Below, piece after piece: positions 8,447-15,512 of a DNA stretch of 32,773 nucleotides (position 1 is the first letter of the stretch; every line of letters begins with the position of its first letter). This stretch comes from Mycobacterium angelicum (GTDB taxonomy: Bacteria; Actinomycetota; Actinomycetes; Mycobacteriales; Mycobacteriaceae): NCBI RefSeq assembly GCF_002086155.1, contig NZ_MVHE01000057.1:1-32773 (forward strand). The letters are read 5' to 3'. Under the pieces are notes generated by a model. It worked only from the letters and a program-made list of their open reading frames with translations, was not told the origin of the DNA and made no database searches. The translations under genes were made by a program, and so were the position numbers.

Positions 8447-9133
8447 TCAGCCGGCCTTGTGTGCGGTCAACAGGTAGGCCGGAAATTTCAAGCGGCCTTT
8501 TTCGTCGTGGTCGTGCGGTGGAAATTCGACTCCGCCGGTTACCTCGGGCGGCATGACGATGGGATTGGCGTGAATGAATGCCGGCCGGATCTCGTCGATT
8601 TCCCAGTACTTGCTTACTGCCGCGCGCAATTCGTCCTCGTCGACCTCATTGGGCTTGGCTTCCATGGCCGCGGGGAAGGCGCCCTTTGCGAAGACCAGCA
8701 CGTAGAAGGCGGCGCCGGGCGCGGCCGCCCGCTGCACCGAGCTCAGATAGCCGTCGCGACCCTCAATGGGCAGCGAGTGGAACAGCGTGCTGTCGATCAC
8801 GGTGGCAAAGCGGCCGTCGTAGCCGGAGAGCGCAGTGATGTCGGCCTGCTCGAAGGTGGCGTTGCTCAGGCCGCGTTCCTGCGCGGCCTTGGTGGCCGCC
8901 GCAATGGCCGTAGGAGTGATGTCGACGCCCACCACGGTGTAGCCGTCGGCAGCCAGAGCCAACGACAACTCGGCGTAGCCGCAGCCGGCGTCCAGCACAT
9001 CGCTGCGAACCTTTCCCGCCGCGACCAAGGCCGCCAGCTCGGGTTGCGGCTCACCGATATTCCACGGGGGCGGGCCTTGGAAGACACCTTGCTCCTTGTA
9101 TGCGCCGTCCCAGTCCATAACCTCAGATGTCAT
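8447..9133 (-). CDS. Class I SAM-dependent methyltransferase (Rv3699 homologue)
   Basis: A 228-residue soluble methyltransferase. The SAM-binding motif VLDAGCGYAELSLALA is at about residues 46-61, followed by VVGVDITPTA (motif II) and the acidic FEQADITAL. Substrate is unknown. The N-terminus MDWDGAYKEQGVFQGPPPWNIGEPQ resembles small thiopurine-/tellurite-methyltransferase-like proteins. Place and length match Rv3699, which keeps company with the egt genes in mycobacteria, but it is not needed for ergothioneine. ATG 9133 (MTSEVMDWD) was chosen; a TTG at 9142 would add three residues. It lies 20 nt downstream of the minus-strand GCS2-type gene and is probably co-transcribed with it. Confidence 0.85.
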   Translation of the reverse strand: MTSEVMDWDGAYKEQGVFQGPPPWNIGEPQPELAALVAAGKVRSDVLDAGCGYAELSLALAADGYTVVGVDITPTAIAAATKAAQERGLSNATFEQADITALSGYDGRFATVIDSTLFHSLPIEGRDGYLSSVQRAAAPGAAFYVLVFAKGAFPAAMEAKPNEVDEDELRAAVSKYWEIDEIRPAFIHANPIVMPPEVTGGVEFPPHDHDEKGRLKFPAYLLTAHKAG

Positions 9134-9153
9134 GTGTCCCAACGTACCGCGGT

Positions 9154-10626
9154 TCAGCAGGGCCAGGTGTGAACCGGTTCGTTGGCGTGCATGTGCTCGC
9201 AGTAGCGGCGCAGCATGCCCGCCAGGGCGGCCGGTCGGCTCAGACCGCCCGCTTCCAGGGCCTGCACGGTGGACACCTGCCAGCTTGCGCCGTTGCGCCC
9301 GGCCCGGACGCGGCCCTCGATGACGCCCAGGAACCGGTCGCGCACCTCGGCGTCGACGCCTCGTTGCCGCAAACCCTCGTGGGCCATCGGCAGCAAGATG
9401 CGCAGCACCAGATCCTGGGTGGTCATCTCATCCAGGCCCGGCCAGTGCAGCCGGGCATCGATGCCGTACTTGGCGGCGGCCAGGAAATTGGTGCGCGCCG
9501 CCGCGAAATGCATCTTCGACCACAGCGGCTCTTCCGTGCGCGACAGGCTGTGCACCAGCCCGAAGTAGAAGGCCGAGTTCGCCAGCATGTCGACAACTGT
9601 CGGTCCCGCCGGCAGCACCCGGTTCTCCAATCGCAGATGCGGGCGTCCATCGACAACGTCGTATACCGGTCTGTTCCACCGGTACACGGTGCCGTTGTGC
9701 AACCGCAATTCGGAGAGATGCGGGGTGCGTCCGGCTGCCAGCTCGGCGGCCGGGTCCTCCTCGGACACCTCGGGCAGTAGCGACGGGAAATAGCGGACGT
9801 TTTCCTGGAACAGATCGAGAACCGAGTCGATCCACCGTTCACCGAACCAGACTCTGGGGCGCACGCCCTGGGTCTTGAGTTCCTCGGGCCGGGTGTCGGT
9901 GGATTGGGTGAACAGTTCGATGCGGGTCTCCGACCACAGCTGGTGGCCGAAGAAGTACGGCGAGTTGGCGGCCAGCGCCAGCTGCGGTCCGGCCAGCACC
10001 TGGGCGGCGTTCCAATACCGAGCGAAATCCGCCGGAGCCAGCTGCAGATGCAATTGCATACTGGTACAAGCGGATTCGGGTGCAATGGAGGCGGCCTGCC
10101 AACTCAGCGGCTCGGGGCCGGAGATGTTGATCGGGATATCCTCGCCGCGTGCGCTGAATATCGATTCGTTGAGGGCGGTGTACCGCGTCGACTCGCTCAT
10201 CCAGCCCTCGTTCAGATGCTGTGGCATCAGGGTGGGCAAAATGCCGATCATCACGATGTGCGATCCACTGGCGCCGGCCTTGGTCTCGGCATCGTTGAGG
10301 CTGGCCCGGACTTCCTTTTCCAGGTCCAAAGCGGTGTGGCCGGGCAATGGCCGGGGCGGCACATTGAATTCGATGTTGTAAGCGCCCAATTCGGTCTGGT
10401 ACGCCGGGTCGCCGATGGCGTCCAGCACGTTGCGGTTCGACATGGCGGGCTGGTAGTCGGCGTCGACGAGGTTGCACTCGATCTCCATGCCGGTAAGCGG
10501 CTGATCGGAATCGAAACTGCATTGCGCCAGCATCGTCTCGAAGACGTCCAAGCACTGCTGCACTTTGCGCCGGTACTCCCGCCGATGTGCGCGGTTATAC
10601 GTGGTGCGCTTGACCTCTTCGCCCAC
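9154..10626 (-). CDS. GCS2-family carboxylate-amine ligase (Rv3698 homologue)
   Basis: A 490-residue protein of the glutamate-cysteine ligase GCS2 superfamily, distinct from EgtA. The acidic metal/ATP strand LTGMEIECNLVD is at residues 44-55 (Glu48, Glu50), with NIEFNVPPRPL, SACTSMQLHLQL and RLENRVLPAGPT later. Substrate and product are not known; family members make amide bonds with an amino acid. The M. tuberculosis counterpart Rv3698 (about 509 aa) sits at the same place. The start is GTG 10626; the ribosome site is weak. It diverges from glpK across 86 nt and leads the methyltransferase gene 20 nt downstream. Confidence 0.82.
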   Translation of the reverse strand: MGEEVKRTTYNRAHRREYRRKVQQCLDVFETMLAQCSFDSDQPLTGMEIECNLVDADYQPAMSNRNVLDAIGDPAYQTELGAYNIEFNVPPRPLPGHTALDLEKEVRASLNDAETKAGASGSHIVMIGILPTLMPQHLNEGWMSESTRYTALNESIFSARGEDIPINISGPEPLSWQAASIAPESACTSMQLHLQLAPADFARYWNAAQVLAGPQLALAANSPYFFGHQLWSETRIELFTQSTDTRPEELKTQGVRPRVWFGERWIDSVLDLFQENVRYFPSLLPEVSEEDPAAELAAGRTPHLSELRLHNGTVYRWNRPVYDVVDGRPHLRLENRVLPAGPTVVDMLANSAFYFGLVHSLSRTEEPLWSKMHFAAARTNFLAAAKYGIDARLHWPGLDEMTTQDLVLRILLPMAHEGLRQRGVDAEVRDRFLGVIEGRVRAGRNGASWQVSTVQALEAGGLSRPAALAGMLRRYCEHMHANEPVHTWPC

Positions 10627-10712
10627 AAAGCCGATGGAACAGGTTTACCGTCGACTACGCAAGTTTGGCCCGGGTAACCTGCATTGTCCGATGTCACCGG
10701 TTAGGAGAGCAG

Positions 10713-12230
10713 TTGGCCGAATTCATCGCAGCCATCGACCAGGGTACGACCAGCACGCGCTGCATGATCTTCGATCACGAAGGCGCGGAGGTGGCCCGCC
10801 ATCAGCTCGAACACGAGCAGATCCTGCCCCGGGCGGGGTGGGTGGAGCACAATCCGGTCGAGATCTGGGAGCGTACCGCGTCGGTGTTGATGTCGGTGCT
10901 GAATACTTCCAACATTGCACCGAAAGACATTGCGGCGCTGGGTATTACCAATCAGCGTGAGACGACGCTGGTGTGGAACAAGCGGACCGGCCGGCCCTAT
11001 TACAACGCGATCGTCTGGCAGGATACCCGCACCGACCGCATCGCGTCGGCACTGGACCGCGACGGCCGCGGCGAGGTGATCCGGCGCAAGGCGGGGCTGC
11101 CGCCCGCGACGTATTTCTCCGGTGGCAAGTTGCAATGGATCCTGGAAAACGTCGACGGGGTCCGCGAGGCCGCGGAAAACGGAGACGCCCTGTTCGGCAC
11201 CCCGGACACCTGGGTGCTGTGGAATTTGACCGGTGGTCCTCGCGGGGGCGTGCACGTCACCGACGTCACCAACGCCAGCCGGACCATGCTGATGGACCTC
11301 GAGACGCTGGACTGGGACGACGAGCTGCTGTCGTTCTTCGACATCCCGCGCCAGATGCTGCCCGCGATCGAGCCGTCGTCGCCGCTGCAGCCCTACGGTG
11401 TCACGTTGGACGGTGGACCGGTGGGCGGGGAGGTGCCGATCACCGGGATGCTCGGTGACCAGCATGCGGCGATGGTCGGCCAGGTATGCCTGGACGCGGG
11501 CGAGGCGAAAAACACCTACGGCACCGGAAACTTCCTGTTGCTGAACACCGGCGAGAATATCGTGCGCTCCGACAACGGTCTGCTGACCACCGTTTGCTAT
11601 CAGTTCGGCGACGCCAAACCCGTTTACGCCCTTGAGGGTTCGATCGCGGTGACCGGGTCGGCGGTGCAGTGGCTGCGCGATCAGCTGGGCATCATCAGTG
11701 GCGCGGCCCAGAGCGAGTCACTGGCCCGCCAGGTCGATGACAACGGCGGCGTGTACTTCGTGCCGGCATTCTCCGGGCTGTTTGCTCCCTATTGGCGATC
11801 CGATGCGCGCGGCGCGATTGTGGGGCTGTCGCGATTCAACACCAATGCGCACGTGGCGCGCGCGACGCTGGAGGCGATCTGCTACCAGAGCCGCGATGTG
11901 ATGGAGGCCATGGAAGCAGACTCCGGCGTGCGGCTGGAAGTCTTGAAGGTCGACGGCGGGATTACCGGCAACGATCTCTGCATGCAGATTCAGGCCGACG
12001 TGTTGGGCGTGGATGTGGTGCGGCCGGTGGTTGCCGAGACGACCGCCCTGGGCGCGGCGTACGCCGCGGGCTTGGCGGTGGGTTTCTGGGCCGACCCGTC
12101 CGACCTGCGGGCCAACTGGCAAGAGGACAAGCGCTGGACGCCGACCTGGAGCGACGACCAGCGCGCCGCGGGCTATGCCGGGTGGCGCAAGGCGGTGCAG
12201 CGGACCCTGGATTGGGTCGACGTCTCGTAG
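10713..12230 (+). CDS. glpK: Glycerol kinase
   Basis: Phosphorylates glycerol to glycerol-3-phosphate with ATP in the cytoplasm, feeding lipid and central metabolism. It has 505 residues. FGGY-family signatures are visible: the N-terminal phosphate-binding strand AAIDQGTTSTRCMIFD, GITNQRETT, YNAIVWQDTRT, GDQHAAMVGQ, KNTYGTGNFLL and DGGITGNDLCMQIQADV. TTG 10713 (MAEFIAAIDQ) was chosen because taggagag (10702-10709) precedes it; upstream in-frame codons lack such a site. In M. tuberculosis, vapB48/vapC48 lie between glpK and Rv3698, but here the two genes are directly divergent. A strong inverted repeat begins 4 nt after the stop. Confidence 0.95.
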   Translation: MAEFIAAIDQGTTSTRCMIFDHEGAEVARHQLEHEQILPRAGWVEHNPVEIWERTASVLMSVLNTSNIAPKDIAALGITNQRETTLVWNKRTGRPYYNAIVWQDTRTDRIASALDRDGRGEVIRRKAGLPPATYFSGGKLQWILENVDGVREAAENGDALFGTPDTWVLWNLTGGPRGGVHVTDVTNASRTMLMDLETLDWDDELLSFFDIPRQMLPAIEPSSPLQPYGVTLDGGPVGGEVPITGMLGDQHAAMVGQVCLDAGEAKNTYGTGNFLLLNTGENIVRSDNGLLTTVCYQFGDAKPVYALEGSIAVTGSAVQWLRDQLGIISGAAQSESLARQVDDNGGVYFVPAFSGLFAPYWRSDARGAIVGLSRFNTNAHVARATLEAICYQSRDVMEAMEADSGVRLEVLKVDGGITGNDLCMQIQADVLGVDVVRPVVAETTALGAAYAAGLAVGFWADPSDLRANWQEDKRWTPTWSDDQRAAGYAGWRKAVQRTLDWVDVS

Positions 12231-12233
12231 CCT

Positions 12234-12299
12234 GCCGCGAGCGTGCGTGTTGGTACGCCGACACGCCGGTTCGGCTGCACATTTGCGCACGCTCGCGGC
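12234..12299. terminator. Branched inverted repeat between glpK and padR (likely two-way terminator)
   Basis: Perfect 14-bp arms (12234-12247 and 12286-12299, gccgcgagcgtgcg and its complement) enclose 38 nt. Inside are a 7-bp hairpin with one G-U pair (12247-12253/12258-12264) and a 4-bp hairpin GCCG-GTT-CGGC (12265-12275). The inner 7-bp hairpin shares one base with the outer arm. It lies between converging glpK and padR genes. There is no T-run, which is usual for mycobacterial terminators. Confidence 0.6.
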
Positions 12300-12307
12300 C
12301 AAGTGGC

Positions 12308-12991
12308 TCAGTCCTCGCCGAGGATGCCGTAGATCTCCCGGCGGGCATTGTTGAGGATTTCGACGATGCGCTGCTGCTGTTCGGGGGTGGCGGTATGCGC
12401 CGACTGCGCGACAGCACCGAACAGTTGGCGTGCGGCGGTACGCAGGTTGAGGTGCCCGGGGTCTACGCCCTCGGCGATCTCATCCCACGGCGGGGTCTCG
12501 ATCTTCTCGGCGGCCGCGCGACCCTCGTCGGTCAGCTGGAAAAGCTTCTTGCTGCCGTCGCTCTCGCTGGCGGTGATCAGCCCTTCGTCGTCGAGGAGTT
12601 GCAGTGTGGGGTACACCGAACCGGGGCTGGGCTTCCAGATTCCGTTGCTGCGTTCGGCGATCTGCTGGATCATCTCGTAGCCGTGCATCGGCTTCTCGCT
12701 GAGCAACACCAGAATGGCCGCGCGCACATCGCCGCGCCGGCCGCGTCCGCCGCCCCGGCGCCAGCCGCCACGCGGACCCCCGGGGCCGAACCCGAAACCA
12801 GGCCCAAAACCAGGCCCGACCCCCGCGCCGAAGCCGAAGGGGCCGTCCTGATCGGCGGCGTGGTCGCGCAGGTGCTCGAAGAATTCCCGCCGTGCGTGCC
12901 GCTTGGCACCGTGCAGGGCGCGCATCTGTGTCGGCCCGGGCCTTCCGAAGCCAGGTAAGCCGAAAGGTCCATTGGGAGGGGTGAAGTTCAT
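12308..12991 (-). CDS. PadR-family transcriptional regulator with Gly/Phe-rich N-terminal arm
   Basis: A 227-residue DNA-binding repressor-type protein. The PadR winged helix spans about residues 88-162 (VRAAILVLLSEKPMHGYEMI, GIWKPSPGSVYPTLQLLDDEGLI, LFQLTDEGR). Before it is an unusual arm: a basic patch (RHARREFFEHLRDH, 31-44), then FGFG/GPGFGPGFG repeats and RRGGGRGRRG. After it comes a helix-rich C-terminus with RIVEILNNARREIY. ATG 12991 is supported by aggaac on the minus strand just upstream; the open frame extends further but without a better start. It diverges from a small membrane protein; an AT-rich palindrome lies between them. Inducer and targets are unknown. Not part of this neighbourhood in M. 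tuberculosis. Confidence 0.88.
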   Translation of the reverse strand: MNFTPPNGPFGLPGFGRPGPTQMRALHGAKRHARREFFEHLRDHAADQDGPFGFGAGVGPGFGPGFGFGPGGPRGGWRRGGGRGRRGDVRAAILVLLSEKPMHGYEMIQQIAERSNGIWKPSPGSVYPTLQLLDDEGLITASESDGSKKLFQLTDEGRAAAEKIETPPWDEIAEGVDPGHLNLRTAARQLFGAVAQSAHTATPEQQQRIVEILNNARREIYGILGED

Positions 12992-13039
12992 CTCTGTTCC
13001 TAAGTCTCTCGAGGAGCTGCCCACCGGGCGTCTCCGGAA

Positions 13040-13065
13040 TATCACTTTGTATCACGATATATCGC
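13040..13065. promoter_or_regulatory. Candidate PadR operator/promoter region
   Basis: An AT-rich island in very GC-rich DNA. It contains the perfect 10-bp palindrome CGATATATCG (13055-13064) and two direct TATCAC copies 10 bp apart (13040-13045, 13050-13055), about one helical turn. It lies 49 nt upstream of the padR start and 88 nt before the divergent membrane gene. PadR proteins commonly repress their own promoter, so autoregulation is inferred. Confidence 0.5.
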
Positions 13066-13152
13066 AAACTAACGCGATGCAACGCACTCAACTACGCCCG
13101 AGGCGAAATCTCCCCTGTTTGCATCCTGCTCTGGCCGGGTAGCACCTGAGCA

Positions 13153-13536
13153 ATGAACGGAAATCGTCGGACCATCGAGACCGGTCCCGGCAGCGCGAGC
13201 CAACCCAGATACGGCGCAACCGGCGGCGGCAGCAAGACGCGCATCTGGGTCAACTGGGTGATGGCGCTGCTGACGGTTCCAGGTGCGGCGATCGTCATGC
13301 TCTTCGCACTGGGGGCGGTGATGAGTACCGATTCCTGCACGCAGAGCCAGTGCCCCAACCTGGGCGGCGGAATCAACTTCGACGTCTTGTTCTATGGCCC
13401 GCCCGTGATCGCCCTGCTCGTCATCGCCGCGTCGGTCTTCACCGCGCGGCGCCGGGCCGGAATTGTGGTCCCGCTGGTCGGCTGGGCGCTATTGGTCGCC
13501 GACGTCGCCATCCTGGTGCTCACGGTCGCGCACTAA
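13153..13536 (+). CDS. Small three-helix membrane protein, unknown function
   Basis: A 127-residue protein not recognised from a named family. A polar N-terminus of about 30 residues is followed by three predicted membrane helices at about 31-57, 77-97 and 103-125. Two cysteines (Cys62, Cys67, CTQSQC) lie in the loop after helix 1 and could form a disulfide if that loop is outside. ATG 13153 has only a weak ribosome site (gag). It diverges from padR and may be its target. Its TAA overlaps the TAG of the opposing RDD gene in the tetranucleotide CTAA (13533-13536). Confidence 0.65.
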   Translation: MNGNRRTIETGPGSASQPRYGATGGGSKTRIWVNWVMALLTVPGAAIVMLFALGAVMSTDSCTQSQCPNLGGGINFDVLFYGPPVIALLVIAASVFTARRRAGIVVPLVGWALLVADVAILVLTVAH

Positions 13537-14405
13537 CTCGGCGGCGAGAATCCCCCGGTGTTCGGCGGCGCCGGATCGGTTTGCGGCCACGGGGCCGGCT
13601 GCTGCGGAGCGGGTGGCCAGTAGACGGGTCCCGGTTGCGGAACGGGTGATCCCACTGGCGGGCCCATCGGGCGCAACCGCGCCAACTCGCGCCGGTGTCT
13701 TTCGGCCAGTACCGCGGCCAGGATCAGCTGCGGCGGAACGCCCGGCGGTGGCGGCGGGGCGATACGCGACAGCACGTCGCCGGCGATCCGGTAGGCCATC
13801 TGCTCGCGCAACGCAGGGTCGAGTTGTGTTGCACGGGAAAGGAATTGGCGCGCTACCTCGGCCTGGCCGGCCGTCAGTCCGGACAGTTGCAGCGACGATG
13901 CCCACCACGCCAGCGCCGGTGGCATCACCGGCGGCGGTCCCAACCGGGGACCGCGTTCGCTGACGACGACCGTGCCGGCGAACAGATCGCCGACGCGCTT
14001 GCCCTTCGGCGACAGCAGACTACAGATCACCGCCGGGCTGCCCAGCATCATCCAGATCTCTATCACCGAGGCCAGCGCACGAAATAGGGCCTGGCGGAAG
14101 CGTTCCGGGCCACCGTCGTCGGACACCACGCGCAGGCCCATCACCATTTTGCCGATGGACCTTCCCCGCGTTGCCGTCTCGATCGCCAGCGGGTAGCCGA
14201 CCATCGCCAGCACCGTGAAGATGATCAGAAACGCCACGGTCAACGCTTCGTCCAACTGCCCCAGGGAGGTCGCCCAGAGCATCAGTCCCAGGAAGTAGCC
14301 GACGAATATGACGATGATGTCGATGATCGCGCTTACCGCTCGCACCGGTAACTGGGCGATCTGGACGTCCAGCACCACCGCGTCCCCGGTCACCACCTCC
14401 GACAT
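13533..14405 (-). CDS. RDD-family membrane protein (Rv3695 homologue)
   Basis: A 290-residue protein. The RDD domain occupies about residues 15-150, with helices near 22-46, 54-75 and 108-132. The family's charged residues are visible in LPVRAVSAIIDI and in the RGRSIGKMVMGLRVV and KGKRVGDLFAGTVVV segments. RDD proteins are thought to be transporters or membrane adaptors; the substrate is unknown. The C-terminal third is soluble with a proline-rich end (about 215-290). ATG 14405 (MSEVVTGDAVV) was chosen over upstream codons, which would overlap the divergent SpoIIM gene. It faces that gene across 37 nt, so a shared promoter region is likely. Confidence 0.85.
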   Translation of the reverse strand: MSEVVTGDAVVLDVQIAQLPVRAVSAIIDIIVIFVGYFLGLMLWATSLGQLDEALTVAFLIIFTVLAMVGYPLAIETATRGRSIGKMVMGLRVVSDDGGPERFRQALFRALASVIEIWMMLGSPAVICSLLSPKGKRVGDLFAGTVVVSERGPRLGPPPVMPPALAWWASSLQLSGLTAGQAEVARQFLSRATQLDPALREQMAYRIAGDVLSRIAPPPPPGVPPQLILAAVLAERHRRELARLRPMGPPVGSPVPQPGPVYWPPAPQQPAPWPQTDPAPPNTGGFSPPS

Positions 14406-14442
14406 ACCTGGGAACGGTACAGGCTTGGGTAGGCTGCGCAGG

Positions 14443-15435
14443 GTGGACGTCGACGCGTTCTTGCTGACCCACCGCGGCACCTGGGACCGGCTCGATCAGT
14501 TGGTCAAGAAGCGCCGCTCGCTGAGCGGCGCCGAAGTAGACGAACTCGTCGAGCTCTACCAACGGGTGTCCACGCATCTGTCAATGCTGCGTTCGGTGTC
14601 CTCGGATTCACTGTTGATCGGCCGGCTGTCGAGCCTGGTGGCACGCGCCCGCTCGGCGGTCACCGGTGCACACGCCCCGCTGAGCAGTACGTTCGTTCGT
14701 TTCTGGACGGTCTCCTTCCCGGTGGTCGCCTACCGGTCCTGGCGATGGTGGTTGGCGACGGCGCTGGCGTTCTTCGCCGTCACGGTGCTGATCGGCGGCT
14801 GGGTGGCCAACAGCCCCGAAGTGCAGTCCCTCGTCGGAACCCCAACGGACATAGACGAATTGGTCAACCACGACGTGCAGTCGTATTACAGCGCGCATCC
14901 CGCCGCGGCGTTCGCGCTGCAGGTCTGGGTGAACAACTCCTGGGTGGCTGCCAAGTGTATCGGCATGGCCGTCCTGCTGGGCGTGCCAATTCCGTTCGTG
15001 CTTTTCGAAAACGCCGCCAATGTGGGTGTGATCGGCGGCCTGATGTTCCAGGCCGGCAAGGGCGGCCTGCTTCTGGGCCTGCTGCTGCCGCACGGGCTGC
15101 TGGAGCTGACGGCGGTGTTCCTGGCCGGGGCGGTCGGGATGCGGCTGGGGTGGTCGGTGATATCGCCGGGGGACCGCCCGCGCGGGCAGGTCCTGGCCGA
15201 GCAGGGCCGCGGCGTGGTGTCGGTCGCCGTGGGGCTGGTAGCGGTGTTGCTGGTGTCGGGGTTGATCGAGGCGATCGTGACGCCGTCGCCGTTGCCGACG
15301 TTCGTCCGGATCGCCATCGGCGTGCTCGCGGAAGCGGCGTTCCTGTGCTACGTCGTGTACTTCGGCCGTCGCGCCGTAAAAGCCGGCGAGACCGGCGATA
15401 TCGAGGACGCACCGGACGTGGTGCCCACCGGCTAG
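14443..15435 (+). CDS. SpoIIM-like (stage II sporulation protein M) membrane protein (Rv3694c homologue)
   Basis: A 330-residue integral membrane protein, the same length as Rv3694c. The N-terminal 80 residues are helical and soluble (DVDAFLLTHRGTWDRLDQL). Membrane segments follow near 103-120, 168-190, 195-235, 258-280 and 287-307, with the SpoIIM-type LLLPHGLLELTAVFLAGAVG at 213-232. SpoIIM in Bacillus acts in septal peptidoglycan removal; mycobacteria do not form classic spores, so a role in the envelope with the adjacent MoxR-DUF58 genes is inferred. GTG 14443 (VDVDAF) gives the family length. It is divergent from the RDD gene and convergent with the DUF58 gene. Confidence 0.88.
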   Translation: MDVDAFLLTHRGTWDRLDQLVKKRRSLSGAEVDELVELYQRVSTHLSMLRSVSSDSLLIGRLSSLVARARSAVTGAHAPLSSTFVRFWTVSFPVVAYRSWRWWLATALAFFAVTVLIGGWVANSPEVQSLVGTPTDIDELVNHDVQSYYSAHPAAAFALQVWVNNSWVAAKCIGMAVLLGVPIPFVLFENAANVGVIGGLMFQAGKGGLLLGLLLPHGLLELTAVFLAGAVGMRLGWSVISPGDRPRGQVLAEQGRGVVSVAVGLVAVLLVSGLIEAIVTPSPLPTFVRIAIGVLAEAAFLCYVVYFGRRAVKAGETGDIEDAPDVVPTG

Positions 15436-15457
15436 CCGCGACTGTGAACCACACGAC

Positions 15458-15480
15458 GCGACACGCCGCCCCGGCGTCGC
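15458..15480. terminator. Candidate two-way terminator hairpin
   Basis: CGCCG (15464-15468) pairs with CGGCG (15472-15476), extended by GCGA/TCGC (15458-15461/15477-15480) with a 2-nt bulge. A second small hairpin, TTCGC/GCGAA, follows at about 15484-15498. Both lie in the 77-nt gap between the converging SpoIIM-like and DUF58 genes. No T-run. Confidence 0.35.
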
Positions 15481-15512
15481 CCAGTTCGCACTCGGCGAAC
15501 CGAACCGAAAAG

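Noticed and set aside
8176..8556. Short plus-strand open frames in the egtE downstream gap
   Set aside because: They run through the degenerate repeat into the antisense of the methyltransferase gene and have no ribosome site or recognisable protein.
10643..10677. GTTT and GGGTAA before glpK as a SigF promoter
   Set aside because: The spacing is 25 nt, far from the 15-17 nt needed.
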